NCBI GenBank assembly: GCA_030765065.1
Contig: CM060978.1
Location: 58,246,421-58,310,420 of the forward strand
DNA: 64,000 bases
Origin: Deroplatys truncata
Taxonomy: Eukaryota > Arthropoda > Insecta > Mantodea > Mantidae
Direction of reading: 5' to 3'
Below, one piece after another: positions 11,779 to 23,194 of the stretch. The position numbers and the translations under genes are program-made. How positions within the stretch are numbered: position 1 is the stretch's first letter; the number at the start of each line of letters is the position of its first letter. The notes beneath the pieces are model-generated. The model made no database searches, was not told where the DNA came from, and was given only the letters and a program-made list of their open reading frames with translations.

Positions 11779-12645
11779 TGTTACACTCACATGACTTTCT
11801 CTACTCCTGTACAAACTATTTTTACAATCGCTTATTCTCCATCTACTTCATGTTAATCGAGATAAACATTTGCAGACTCTATCTTAGATGTAAGGGGAAT
11901 ATATATATTTACAAGGCCATATAGAAATACAGCACATACATATCTCTTAATAGCTGGTTGCTAGGTGCAGCACCATTCTCTTTGCCACAGACTAATACTC
12001 TTTACATATACAAGATAAAAAAAATGAATAACGAATTCCCATTTGAGAAAATAACTATTGAAACATTTAAGGGAATAACAAGCAATATCTCGAAAATGGT
12101 TCACTCAACAAAAAAAATGTATGACATAAAATCTACATTTTTGTGTAGTAAAATTTTGTCTATCTCTTATGGTTTACCAGTTATGCAAAAATCGTTCACA
12201 ACGAAGAATACTTTTGGAGGCAATCCCAGAAAATTCAAGATATACATTTTATTTGTCATGAAAATATCTTAAGCATATGATATTTTAATCAAAATCCTTA
12301 TAGCCATTTTTGAGAAAATTAAAATTTTCGAAAAATGTTCCATGTAATGGGTAATCTGGGGTGGGGGGATTTTCTTGAAAACCTTCGTGTCGCATCTCTG
12401 GAAGATACTGAACCTAAATACCAAGTTTGGTGCTTTAGCGACTGTTCGTTTCTGAGTTATGCTGTTCACAGACACACACACACACAGACAGACACACACA
12501 CAGACACACACACGGACATGTTTCCAAAAATGCTTTTTTTGAATTCAGGGGGTCTCAAAACATACATTTCCAGTGAAATCTCGGTATGGTATTTTTGGGT
12601 GGAATACAATATTTCCCCTACTATATGTAGTAGAGAAAGTAAAAA
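11779..12645 (-). repeat. RepA copy 7, subfamily b
   Basis: Near full length. Its tail region differs from most copies (AAACATTTGCAGACTC, then TCTTAATAGCTGGTTGC) and matches the copy at 38.46 kb, defining a subfamily. It carries a CA run of about 35 bases at 12474-12510. Confidence 0.85.
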
Positions 12646-12946
12646 AAACCATTGTAAGAGAAGGTTGATATGTGTGTGCCTGTTGTTTTCAGCAATTTTA
12701 GCATTACTTTCTTCTTAAGTGAATTAAGGAAAGCCTTTTTTATATTTTGCACTCACATGACTTTCTCTACTACCTCTTCTACAACATATTCCTACATTCT
12801 TTTCTTAGTCTTCCTTCGTCCATTAGACATATCCTGTTCGTGCCCCTTTTATTTGGTCTTACAATATTTTTCCCCATTGCAATGATAGCACCCCTGTATT
12901 CATTCTTTGACGATGACGTATTCATTTAGTTTTATATTTTTTAATT
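12646..12946. other. Unassigned spacer
   Basis: AT-rich. It contains only ACTCACATGACTTTCTCTAC at about 12751, a lone RepA tail motif. No gene is supported. Confidence 0.5.
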
Positions 12947-14873
12947 TCTTTCTTTCTCTACCACGTACATGAGGTAGAGCAGGTGTTTAATTCCATCCAA
13001 AAATTCGATATCCAGATTTCATCGGAAATACATATTTTAAAGCCTTTGAACCAGAAAAAAGTATTTTTAAAAATCTCTATTTGTTTGTGTGTGTGTGTGT
13101 GTCTCTAAACAGCGTGCCACAAATATTTACAAGAAAATCCCGCGCCCCAAACTACCGTTTACGTAGAATATTTTACGAAATTTTTGATTTTCTAGAAAAA
13201 AAGACTAACGATTTTTATTAGAATACCAGATATTGAGAATAATGTTTTTTATTTGTTAGCTCCACGTATGGAACCAATTTGAAGAAGGTGGTTTGTTACG
13301 TTATTTGCAACACGCTTTGGGCGTCAGTTTGAAGTAGTTAGTTGCTGCTACGTAGTGAAAGTCAGTTTGTAGATGCTGTATTATATTTCAACTGTTGGGG
13401 AGCCGAACACTTGAAGTAGTTGCAACCGCACGTATTAAAATTTTCCGGCAGCCTTCGCCCCAAATGTACTTTCAGGTGGCCTTTGCCCCAAGTTTAAAAA
13501 TAAAAGCTTTGTAATTTAACTGTTTCTTTAAGTATTATATACTTATGTTTGCCTCGGCTGCGTCAGTATTATTGTTAGAGACATGGGAGTCTTGGCAGGA
13601 CGTGATTTTAAGTTTTAATTCACTCCTTTTTATTGATCCTTGACACAAATTAAATAACACTTTACTGATATCAAGGGCTGTGAGATTATTTTACTTAATA
13701 CCTGCACTTTTTAACAAGTATACTATTTTTCGTCTCACATGAATACGTAATTAATTTCTCGAGGACACATCTCGCATCCAGTTACAAACACTGTCCGCAG
13801 GCAACTGACTAGATTTCAACTGTCTAAAATTGTAAATTTCTGTATTTCAAGTCTCTGATTGGCTAATTCTACTCCAATAGAATACCTGCATTTAACTAAA
13901 GCTTTTTCTGGTTGTTGATTGGCTATTTTTATAAGCTGTCACTAAAATTACATTATTGCTCTCTAATAAACACAAGTAGTACTGTTAAACGTTCTTACTC
14001 ATTATTGACTTAAGGTTACCTCATTGTTACCTCTTTGTTAGCAACTTTTGACCTATTTCTCACAGCTCCTACATTATTAAATTACGTAATGCATTCAATA
14101 ACATTATTGAACATGTTTACAATAATATAAGCATATGCAATGACTGTTACATACATTTTACAATTTATTACAGACACATATTGCTTCAAGGTGGCTGTTA
14201 TTGAATATATATTTATATAATTTGATTGAAATCATTTTAGCTTTAAAAACACTGCCTCAATATTTTTTCTAAAAATGGCTCGAACTATTTTTATTAAAAT
14301 ACTAAATATTAAAATATTTACTGGTGAATAAAATGTATATCTTGATTTTCTGGGAATAGTCTGTGAAGTCCACTTCATTCGGGAGGATTTTGTATAATAT
14401 TGTATAGGTGGTAACGGTTAAGTGATAGACAAGAACGTACTACATAAAACATATAGATCTCTTTAAAACACACAATTTATTTAAAATAATGTTTTTTGTG
14501 GCATGAGCCATTTCCGAAATATCCGTTATTAATGGTTAGAATCTAAAGAAGCATATCTGGACAATGTAGAAGCGGTTCTAAATCCATGTGCTCTGAAGTA
14601 GGTCAAGACATTTTTTAACCGATTGTCAATAACCTAATAGTCGTCCTCCGTGGTGTGGTGGTTACCATGCTTTTGAAATCCCGTTGATTTTCAATTGTTT
14701 CTCATGATGTTATGGAAAGGGTATGGAATTTTAAGGTCAGCACACATCTGACATCCTAAAACATTTGACTATCGCTATTCCCTTTATATAGATAGGAGAA
14801 TCAGCTTCCTTAAGAATAATTTGTATACCCACTAATAAACGTTAGAGGGTAGAGAAAGTCATGTGTATGTAAC
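12947..14873 (+). repeat. Old RepA copy split by LTR-B
   Basis: Head end TTTCTCTACCACGTA at about 12950, tail GTAGAGAAAGTCATGTGTATG near 14860. LTR-B occupies 13234-14259. A short tRNA-like A-box stretch (GTGGTGTGGTGGTTACCATG at about 14661) sits inside the 3' part and may be a SINE head scar. Confidence 0.7.
13234..14259 (+). mobile_element. Solo LTR, family LTR-B, copy 2
   Basis: TGAGAATAATG...ACTGCCTCA, 1026 bp, flanked by ATAT (13230-13233 and 14260-14263). It contains two ATTGGCT (inverted CCAAT) boxes near 13859 and 13918, the palindrome ATTACGTAAT at 14091-14100, and the TGCCTCGGCTGCGTCAGTA block. No gag/pol sequence is adjacent. Confidence 0.88.
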
Positions 14874-14877
14874 TATT

Positions 14878-15610
14878 GTGTTACATTCGCATCACTTGCT
14901 ATAGATCACATTAAAGCACACAATTTATGTCATAAATAAATCGTGTGCTTCCATGAGATCTGCATATGTTGTGCAGTAAGATTTTGTCTATCTCTTACGG
15001 TTTATTAATTATACAAAAGTCATTCAGAATGAAGAGGACTTAAGAGGCTATTACCAAACAATTTAATATATTGTGACTTTGTCCAGTTCTCACTGTCACT
15101 TCACTAATGTAATCTAGTTCAATCGTGACGCGTAATGAAATACGCACGAAGCAGCCTTTTCTTCGGATGGTTCACTCGCTGGGGAATCGAACAAAATACG
15201 TCTCTAATCTCTCGCGGAAGTAGCACTTACTGTCACAAACTTACTTGCAGAACCGCATTTGATGTCGCTTTAAAAACGCATTATCAACTCGCTCACTCGC
15301 GAAAACGCTGGCTTACATATATAGCTAGAATTTTCCACCAAGTTCTAGAATGTTCTGGAGAGGGTGGGGAAAGAAAATTTAAGAACAATCCCGTTATCTC
15401 CCAATAATGCTTCCGGGATTTATGTACGAGAGCGCTTATCTCGTGGGGTAATATCTTACCCGTCAGTCAAACGGTTGGCGCCTTCTACAGGCAACGCAGG
15501 CCCACAATGAAAATGTCTTTAAGCATATGGTGTTTTAATCAAAATAGTTAGAGCCATTTTGAGAAAATAAAAATATTCGCAAAATGTTCCATGGGAAGAG
15601 CATTTCGGTT
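14878..15610 (-). repeat. Old RepA copy interrupted by a GC-richer module
   Basis: Pieces at 14878-15070 and about 15500-15610 are collinear parts of one reverse RepA copy. The intervening 430 bp are not RepA (see the promoter-like entry). Confidence 0.6.
15071..15497 (-). promoter_or_regulatory. Heat-shock-promoter-like module (HSE array, TATA, leader)
   Basis: On the minus strand, pentamers of a heat shock element lie in 5-bp phase over 15328-15360. The plus strand shows GAA at 15328, TTC at 15333, a missed unit at 15338, TTC at 15343, GAA at 15348, TTC at 15353 and GAG at 15358. About 5-20 bp closer to the leader is a TATATA box at 15318-15323. Then come some 220 bp of leader-like sequence ending ACTGGACAAAGTCACA next to the RepA host. 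Sequence and spacing are what one expects of an insect hsp70-type promoter, but no heat-shock coding sequence follows. Whether it is a captured host promoter or part of an unrecognised transposon is not known. Confidence 0.5.
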
Positions 15611-15913
15611 TATTTAAGGGGACAAGGTACTCTGAAATGGTAAAAAATCACATTTTTTGTTTGTTTTAGGCACTAATAAAGCTATTATTTCCAATTTCAG
15701 AAACTATTTACTTTTTGGCGGTTAAGAGGTTCTTAAAACATTTAAATGCCATTTAAATGCTAGTCTGCATTTCTTTAAGGCTGTATTGCAACATTCTTTT
15801 AGAACAACGAACGACTGTATCATGCCCAGCGAGCAGTTCAGCAAGTAACAAAAGAGGCCAGGATCAAGAGAATGCAATCAAAAGGTCGCTCGCTACATAA
15901 CACTTACACAAGA
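15611..15913. other. Unassigned spacer
   Basis: No coding or repeat match recognised between the RepA remnant and the SINE target duplication. Confidence 0.5.
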
Positions 15914-15926
15914 AAAGGTCTACTTT

Positions 15927-16433
15927 ACCGAGCGGGATGGTTCAGGTAGTAACGTCTGTGGCCCGCATTTGCGAGGTCGTGGATTCGATTCCCTGGCCGA
16001 TCTTCCCGACCCATGGAATTTTGGAGATTTCCTCGGATTGCGAATGCTGGGAAGGATCATAAAGCCCCCGAATTTTCTGTCCCTCCATTTCATCTCCATT
16101 CTCATTTCACTTTTCATCTGCTTGGTCTCTTTCAGGGTTGCAAGCGTCGGAGGGAGGTCTCGGCGTGAGCATGGTAGGGGAAAATAATGTTCTGTCGAAA
16201 CATTTATCCCCCAGGGGATGTGATAGCCCACAATGGGGGAGTGAAGCCGGCTGCATCAGCCCATCCGAGGAGTTTAAATCTGTAAATGGTAGGGACCCTG
16301 CCCTCTGCCTTCCCCCTAGTTCGGCCGCCCTCTGTCACCTCGCATCTCATCCCTCTCTCCCGGGTGTGCCCCGTCCGGGGCATAGGTACAAAAGCTCTAT
16401 GCTAAGTCCCCCTCCGCGTTGAATCCTAATCCT
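15927..16433 (+). mobile_element. SINE (type 1), full length with target duplication
   Basis: Begins ACCGAGCGGGATGGTTCAGG (A-box region), followed by box B-like GTGGATTCGATTCCC at about 15978. The GC-rich body contains CCCCAGGGGATGTG, and the tail is AATCCTAATCCT. Flanks AAAGGTCTACTTT (15914-15926) and AAAGGCCTACTTT (16434-16446) are a 13-bp target duplication with one mismatch. Frames inside are incidental. Confidence 0.85.
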
Positions 16434-16446
16434 AAAGGCCTACTTT

Positions 16447-16689
16447 GCGTGGCGAAAGGAAACTTCAGTTTAGTATTCAGGTTCTAAGTGCGCACATAGT
16501 AAATAGTACGATGCCCCTAACGAAAGGATGACAAATTGACAACTCGAAATAATGAAAGATTATACCAACAGAACTAACTTAAACTACAAATCAAAACGGC
16601 CCAACTGGGCCAAAGCCTTCCCCTCCTTAACGCTCACACAAACCGAGGACTCATCCCCCCCAGGACGAATGACAACGCCCAGGGCAGAC
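16447..16689. other. Unassigned spacer
   Basis: No gene. The right part (16600-16689) is C-rich and may be the eroded tail half of the following SINE. Confidence 0.4.
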
Positions 16690-16930
16690 GCCTGACGGGG
16701 GGGGGGGGGCAGAAAGCCTACGGATCATAGAATGAGAGACCAGGGTGGGTGATCAGCCACACGCTAGGGAGAGCGAGGAAGTGGGTGTTAGATGAAGTTG
16801 AGAGATGAATGATAAGAAAGGTAATGATTGAGCACCGGTGGAATGAAACATAGCCGGGAAAGCCTGCGAAAATGCGCCCAGACGCCGCTTTGTCCACCAT
16901 ATGCGGGTTCCTGTATAACAACAGAAGCCA
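16690..16930 (-). mobile_element. SINE (type 2) fragment, head missing
   Basis: Shares CGCCCAGACGCCGC and the ATGAAACATAGCC/GGAAA body with the SINE at 6.46 kb, but stops before box B. A run of 13 Gs at 16697-16709 borders it and may be an assembly or polymerase artefact. Confidence 0.65.
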
Positions 16931-17504
16931 ACAAAATTTAAATACATGTAACTAGGCGCTTCGTGGTTCTAAAAACGCAATGCATTCCTATTTCCTTTTA
17001 AGTTTCAATGCTGGTAACCTAAAGACGTAATCATTGTGGCGTATTTATAGTAGCATCCCGAATTAGGGGCTTTATATTGAGACGGGCCATATTTCTTGCT
17101 CTGTCTTGATTCCTACGCCGTTGGTTTATTTCGCTATTGATCCTGCAGGCTTATCCTATACGAGTTCACGTGAAATATTTACCTCTTTGCTAATTATCTG
17201 ATTCCTTATTCCCTCTCGAACCTTTAACCTTCGATTAATATTTGACCACATTCCCAGCTCGCGAGGATTAGATGCAAGAGGACATTAATCCTATTTCGTA
17301 TACGCGGGCGTTCTGCGGGAGGGAGAGAAAGAGAGAGCGAGAAAGAGAGCAGTTCCGAGAGGAATATATAAACGTTGAAAAATATAAAACAGGAACAGAC
17401 ACAAAGAAAACACATGGGGATCAAAGGAATTATAGAAGTGAAAGTTTTATGCGTTTGTTGAACTTATTGCGGTGTATTTTTCTGCCATTAACTTTACTTT
17501 GATA
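16931..17504. other. Unassigned spacer
   Basis: No coding evidence. A purine-rich GAGA-type patch lies at 17318-17352. Confidence 0.5.
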
Positions 17505-17960
17505 GACAAACAAAAAATAATAAAAAAGCATGTGGTATGTAGCAATAACATGACTCTCTGTACTCTCCAGAATATAGGGACTGCATGAAATATCCATACA
17601 AGGATTTGTTGCTTTCTCCACAATATACCATTAGTATTACCTTCCATACAAACATTCAATTTCGATATTTTAACTGGAAGTGCACGTTTTGAGGCTTCTT
17701 GAATAAAAAAATAATCTTATGTGTGGTATTCACATGAATTTCTCCACTCATTCTTCAAGAAACTGTTATTACAAAAGATAACTCTTCTATATACTTCATG
17801 TTAATCCAGATAAACATTTGCAGAAGTAGTTTTATTCCGCATTTCCTTGTAGGTATCAAATAATTAAAAGAATATAAAAGTCTTAAGCTATAATACATGC
17901 TTTTAAATAGATAGATAGGTAAATAAGGTATCTGTATTGTTTTCAAATTACCAAAGTTAT
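17505..17960. repeat. Shuffled old RepA end fragments
   Basis: Tail-like (AACATGACTCTCTGTACTC, minus sense), head-like (CAATTTCGATATTTTAACTGG, plus sense) and tail-like (CACATGAATTTCTCCACTC) pieces follow each other. They look like two or three nested, degraded copies. Confidence 0.5.
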
Positions 17961-18097
17961 TACACAGGCACAGTGTGTTCGTAGATCCGCCGGGCCGTTC
18001 CGCGGCGGCTTTGGACTGGGTGAGGACTGACGCGCCTTCCGCCAGAGTTACACGAAAGCGACCGGCAAGTCATGGGCACGGAACACTAACTACTGTA

Positions 18098-20060
18098 CTA
18101 AGTTACATTAGGCTTAGCTGCATCACAACAGATGTTGAAATTGATGACCTTCTGATTTACTTGCAAAAGTTCATGTTGACTGATTGTCTGTATTTCTCTT
18201 GTGATGTTGTCCTTCAATTCTTGTAACGTGTGCGGATTTGTTGCGTACACTTTATTCTTCAGCGTTACCCATAAATATAAATCGCATGGAGATAGGTCAA
18301 GGGAACGAGGTGACCACAATCATAATTATTCTGTCACTATACACACTTCACAATTCGTGCATATAATTCAAAGCAGTATGCACTGTAGCTGAACCCTGCA
18401 GAAATTAGTCATACAATCTTTCATTCCTGGTTAGTTGTGGAAAAAAATTATTTAGAATTGAATTCACATAAACGTATGAATCAACTGTTGTGTCGAAAAA
18501 ACTGACCGCACACCAAACCCCAACTTTTGCAGCGTGGTAAGGAACTTCATGAATAATTTGGGGATTTTCGGTAGCCCAGTATCTATTGTTCTGAGTAGAA
18601 ATGTGGCCTTGAAGATAAAACCACGCTTCATCAGTGAGGAACGTTGAAAATGAGTCAACGTTGCCATTATGAACGATGAAGAAGATGGTTTGCTATATTA
18701 TTTGCACCACGCTTTGGGCGTCAATTTGAAGAAGTTGGTTTATATTTCAACTGTTAGGGAGCCGAACTTAAAATTCGTTGCAACCGCACGTATAGCAAAC
18801 AGTTTCCGGTAGCCTTCGCCCCAAATGTATTTTCAGGTGGCCTATGCCCCAAGTTCAAAAACATATTAACTTTGTAATTAAACTGTTTCTTTAAATATTT
18901 AATATTTATGCTTGCCTCGGCTGCGTCAGTATTATTTTAGAGACATAGATATCATGGCAGGGCTTGATGCGACAAGAATGTAGGCATACATAGATTTTTG
19001 TTTTAATTCACTCCTTTTTATTATTCCTTGACACAAATTAAATAGCACTTCACTTATATAGAGAGCTGTGAAATTCTTTTTATTAATTTATTGCACTTTT
19101 TTAACACGTAAACTTTTTTTTCGTCTCACACGAATACGTATTAAATTTCTTGAGGACACTTTTTGCGTCTAGCTACAATCACTGTCTGTAGGCAACACGT
19201 CTGGTTATGAGCACTGTTTGGAGGCAACTGAATTTATTTCAACCGTCTAAACTTGTAAATTTTTGTATTTCAAGTCTCTGATTGGCAAATCCTACTCCAA
19301 TAGAATACCTGCATTTAACTAAAGCTTTTTCTGGTTGTTTATTGGCTATTTTTAAACTCTCAAAATTTACATTATTGTTACTCCAAGAACCACAAATAAC
19401 ATTTAAACTCTCAAACTCATTATTGTCTCAAGGTTACCTCATTGTTACCTAAATTTTAGCAACGTTTAACTTATTATTCTCACAGCCCCTACATTATTAA
19501 ATTACGTAATGCATTCACATAACATTATTACACATGGATAAAATAATATAAACATATACAATGACAGTAATATACACTTTTCAGATATTGTTACATACAC
19601 ATTGCTTCAAGGCGGGCTGTTATTCAAATTTATATTTATATAATTTGATTAAAATCTTTAGGTATTAAAAATACTGCCTCAACGAACTGCAAAAACAATT
19701 GCAATAATTAACCTACTTACAGGATCTTGTGGTTGGAAGTTTCGTTGTCACAAAAGCTGACGTCTTGGAAATGTTAACATCTTGTGCTAAACGTCTCAGT
19801 GATTTTTGGGGTGAGTGCTCTAGCCGGGCCCCTACTTCATCAAGCTTCTCTTATGTCAGCACGGCATTGTTGAACACGTTTCTTGTTCAAAAAAGACCCT
19901 GTACGCTTGCCTTTATTGACAAGGTCACGGATAGTTGACCTGCTAGGAATTCGAAAACCTGCAAACCGATGTTGAAATTTTCTATGACACCTTCTTGCAG
20001 AGAAGTACCTACATACGCATTATGCAGAAAAATGCGTTGTTCTAAAGTGTACGCAACCAT
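18098..20060 (-). pseudogene. IS630-type transposase, decayed and split by LTR-B
   Basis: The minus-strand frame starts at 20060 with MVAYTLEQRIFLHNAYV. It continues to the LTR at 19685 and resumes at 18676 with IVHNGNVDSFSTFLTDEAW, the first catalytic Asp motif (F-T/S-DEAWF). Next comes a GVWCAVS segment. The second motif is decayed (FLQGSATVHTA in place of QQDGATAHTA, so the Asp is lost). The third region reads MWSPRSLDLSPCDLYLW. It ends LQELKDNITREI and a short tail with stop near 18098. Several frameshifts and a stop before the second motif make it non-functional. It is a different subfamily from the D-41-D copies at 1.9 and 53.9 kb. Confidence 0.8.
18677..19681 (+). mobile_element. Solo LTR, family LTR-B, copy 3
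   Basis: TGAAGAAGATGG...ACTGCCTCA, 1005 bp, flanked by ACGA (18673-18676 and 19682-19685). It inserted into the IS630-type transposase in the opposite orientation. ATTACGTAAT lies at 19501-19510. Confidence 0.9.
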
Positions 20061-20289
20061 TATTAATAGACAATTTATCACCAAGAGACAACACAATTTT
20101 ACTCTAAACACATGCACAGACGTCTTTTCCTCACGACAGATCCGACTCGACTGACGCTACAGCGCTACTCTCTGGCGGCAGACGCGCCACTCCTAACCCA
20201 GTACAATACCGCAGCCGAACGCTCCGGCCGATGACCATACATGCATATTTAAAACACAAAGTAAGGTAACAAAAGAAAAAAAGAAAATA

Positions 20290-20720
20290 AAGATTAGTTG
20301 CCTCGGCCTAACTGAACAAATCTGACCTGGCTTTGTGCATTTTAGCCAGGAAATTTTCCACGTTTTGTCAGTTCCTTTGGTCAGCCATTAGTTCCCAACA
20401 TGCCAGTCTCCTTCCAGCAGGACTTAAGAATGTTTCTTTGGGTTTAATTGTTGGTGGTTCTGCCACTATGCACATTCCGCCAAAATACACCCAGTCTTCA
20501 TCCAAACCACAAAATGGGCATACTCTCCTGCCAGGATCGTCAAGTCTTTTTTGTGCCCTCCAGCCTCCCAGTCTAAACCATGCCATTCCTGATGTTTCCT
20601 TTCTTCCTAATTAAGTATATATGCCTCTTTACCCCAATTCAATTTTATTTCATTTGCTGGACTTAGAGAAGGTTTAATTTTACAATCCGATTCTTTTTTT
20701 TTTTTGTTGGCTCCTGCTTT
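20290..20720 (-). pseudogene. LINE ORF2 C-terminal fragment
   Basis: The minus-strand frame reads AWFRLGGWRAQKRLDDPGRR and then CPFCGLDEDW, matching the LINE fragment at 62.4-63.0 kb, which keeps the complete CPFC...H...KC zinc motif. Here the His/Cys half is altered (VYFGGMC). Both are 3' ends of the same non-LTR retrotransposon family, consistent with 5'-truncated insertion. Confidence 0.7.
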
Positions 20721-21958
20721 TACAAAAATGATTCTGTGTATTTTATGTAAAATACCATACGTTTAAGATACCTGTATGAATGAGAAATTTTTCAATGTCC
20801 TGCGAAGCCTCTGAATTAATTTTGTATACTTTTGTATAAATAGTAAACCAAAATTTAGAATTATATTCTGAAGATTATAGTTTTGTTTTACAAGAATGTG
20901 ATACATGTAATGTCTGAATTCCAGATATCCAAGACAAAATTTGTTTAAATGAATCCATGAAATTGGTTTTAGAATTTTTGCGAGTCATTTCCCGAATGCT
21001 TATGTACAGGGGTTTGGTGGTATGATTTTAAAGGGAATGATGCCATGTTCGACACGTGGGTGGATTATACAATGCATGCAGATATGCGCATACGTCAGTG
21101 CTAACTGAAGCATTAGTCAGCATACTCGGATATTTAAACTCAGAGTTTTTTGACGGCTTGAGCTCGGTCGATCACTCTTCTAGCAAGAATGTGTGCCCGT
21201 TGGCTCTTTAAATTTATTTTGAGCTAACTTACAATTACACCGCAGGCCCAAAACATGGCGAAGATGGAACGCCGGATTTCTTCCGTCTACCACGAACAAC
21301 CCAAGCTGTCTAATCTCTCCCTCTTGCAGTGTAGTTTAGATAAGTTATTATAAAGATGGAAGTCTCTCTTGTAATCAGGATTACACGTCTAATAGTGTCA
21401 CTCTTTCACCACCCTTCCAGCTATCCGCAACCTAAAACCCTTTCAAAGCCATACCTGTACTACGTCTACCTCTGGCAAAGGAACTGGTTTTGGCTAAGTG
21501 ACCGTTATGTCACAATACCTTACAGTTATGATTTAAAGTTCTAAGTTACTGTTAATTTATGATCAAGAATTACCAAATTTAAATTTTTTTGAACTACTAA
21601 GGTAACGATCTTTTATTTCTCGTTATGTCGCACAAGAAGTGCGACATTTCAAAACTATCATAGAGCGTCTAGCTTTTTAAAGTTTTGAGTATTGCTTTTC
21701 ATTTTTTAGGTGTGCTTCTAGGTTTTGTGGCGTATGGCGGTGCAGGACAGACAACGCGGATGCTTACTCAAAAGAAAGAGTATTCCCGCGGAAATTTGGG
21801 GTTCTGCTTAATCGACGAAACGTTCATCGCCCTCTCTAGGAGCCTCCGGGTCTTCGAGTCTAGAATTGTTAGGCACTTCCGCACGTCTCAATGGCATGCC
21901 TGACTGTGGTCTATATCCTCCTATGGTTTCTGACTTTATCTCTTCCTCCTGCGATCTA
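20721..21958. other. Unassigned spacer with a perfect hairpin
   Basis: Weak old RepA similarity at about 20730-20960 (CCATACGTTTAAGATACC). The rest is unrecognised. A 9-bp perfect stem hairpin is at 21625-21647. A 60-codon plus frame at about 21715-21903, preceded by a pyrimidine-rich TTTTCATTTTTTAG, could be a spurious or real exon; no homology is visible. Confidence 0.4.
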
Positions 21959-23194
21959 CACTATATGATCAAAAGTATCCGGGCACCCCACAAACATATG
22001 TTTTTATCTTAGGTACATTATACTGTCACCTACTGTCTGGTACTCATTATCCGCGACCTCAGTAGACATTAGACATCGTGAAACAGCAGAATGGGACGCT
22101 CCGTGGAACCCACAGACTTCGAACGTGGTCAGGTGATTGAGTGTCACTTGTGTCAGAGGTGTGTACGCGAGATTTCCACACTCCTAAACATCCCTAGGTC
22201 CACTGTTTCTGATGTGATAGTGAAGTGGAAACGTTAAGGTACATGCACAGCAAAAAGTGTACAGGCTGACCTCGTCTGTTGACTGACAGAGACCGCCGAC
22301 ATTTGAGGAGGGTCGTAAAGAGTAATAGGCAGACATCTATCCAGACCATCACACAGGAATTCCAAATTACATCAACATTCACTCTAAGTTAGGCGTGAGG
22401 TGAGAAACCTTGGATTCCATGGTCGAGCGACTGTTCATAAACCACACATCACGCAGGAAAATGCCAAACGAAGCCTCGCTTGGTGTAAGGAGCGTCAACA
22501 TTACACGATTGAACAGTGGCAAAACGTGGTGTGGAGTGACGAATCACGGTACACAATGTGGCGATCCGATGGCAGGGTGTGGGATGCCGAATGCCATGTG
22601 AACGTCATTTGCCAGCGTGTGTAGGCCAACAGTAAAATTCGGAGGTGGTGGTGTTATGGTGTGGTCGTGTTTTTCATGGAAGGGGCTTGTACCCCTTGTT
22701 GTTTTATGTGGCACGATCACAGCGCAGAAGTAGGTATATTGATATTTTAAGCACCTTCTTGCTTCCCAATGTTGAAGAGCAATTCGGGGATGGCGATTGC
22801 ATCTTTCAACACGATCAAGCACCTGTTCATACTGCACGGGCTGTGGCGGAGTAGTTACACGACAATAACATCCCTGTAATGGACTGGCCTGCACAGAGTC
22901 CTGACTTCAATCCCATAGACCACCCTTGGGATGTTTTGGAACGCCGACTTCGTGCCAGGCCTCACCGACCTACATCGATACCTCTCCTCAGTTCCGCGCT
23001 CCCTGAAGAATGGACTGTCATTCCACAAGAAACCTTCCAGCACCTGATTGAAAGTATGCATGCGAGTGTGAACGCTGTCATCAAGGCTAAGGGTGGGCCA
23101 ACACCATATTGACTCCCATCATTACCGATGGAGGGCGTCACGAACTTGTACTTCATTTTCAGACAGGTGTCCGGATACTTTTGATCACGTAGTG
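21959..23194 (+). mobile_element. Tc1-like element, copy 1
   Basis: A 1.24 kb element flanked by TA (21957-21958 and 23195-23196). TIRs are CACTATATGATCAAAAGTAT on the left and, reversed, CACTACGTGATCAAAAGTAT on the right. A second copy with matching ends lies at 47.7 kb. Confidence 0.9.
22091..23112 (+). pseudogene. Tc1-type transposase (DD34E family), decayed
   Basis: Starts MGRSVEPTDFERGQVIECHL, the helix-turn-helix N-terminus, with STVSDVIVKWK ending the first recognition region. Stops and frameshifts follow near 22236-22400. The WSDESRYTMW motif (first Asp) is near 22540 and FQHDQAPVHTA (second Asp) near 22806. A TAG stop follows at about 22851. Then comes DWPAQSPDFNPIDHPWD, where the third catalytic residue, normally Glu, is Asp (22918-22920), 35 positions after the second Asp. 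The C-terminus ends KGGPTPY then stop. It is dead through stops and frameshifts regardless of the substitution. Confidence 0.88.

Larger units (their letters stand above)
17980..20240 (-). mobile_element. IS630/Tc1-type element with long imperfect TIRs, split by LTR-B
   Basis: Left (about 17980-18050) and right (about 20154-20240) ends are imperfect inverted repeats of roughly 75 bp, with cores GACGCGCCTTCCGCCAGAG and, reversed, GGCGCGTCTGCCGCCAGAG. Without the 1005-bp LTR and its 4-bp duplication the element is about 1.25 kb, the usual size for this superfamily. Confidence 0.75.

Noticed and set aside
15135..15407. 90-codon plus-strand frame over the HSE module
   Set aside because: It runs through the promoter-like elements in the opposite direction and has no recognisable domain.
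16697..16709. G-quadruplex signal from 13 consecutive Gs
   Set aside because: A single homopolymer at a SINE edge is more easily an assembly or replication artefact than a functional quadruplex.
21715..21903. Exon after a pyrimidine-rich acceptor-like site
   Set aside because: Only one splice-like signal, 60 codons, and no recognisable domain; too weak to call.
22544..22894. 116-codon minus-strand frame opposite the Tc1 gene
   Set aside because: Antisense shadow of the Tc1 transposase; similar shadows occur opposite copy 2.
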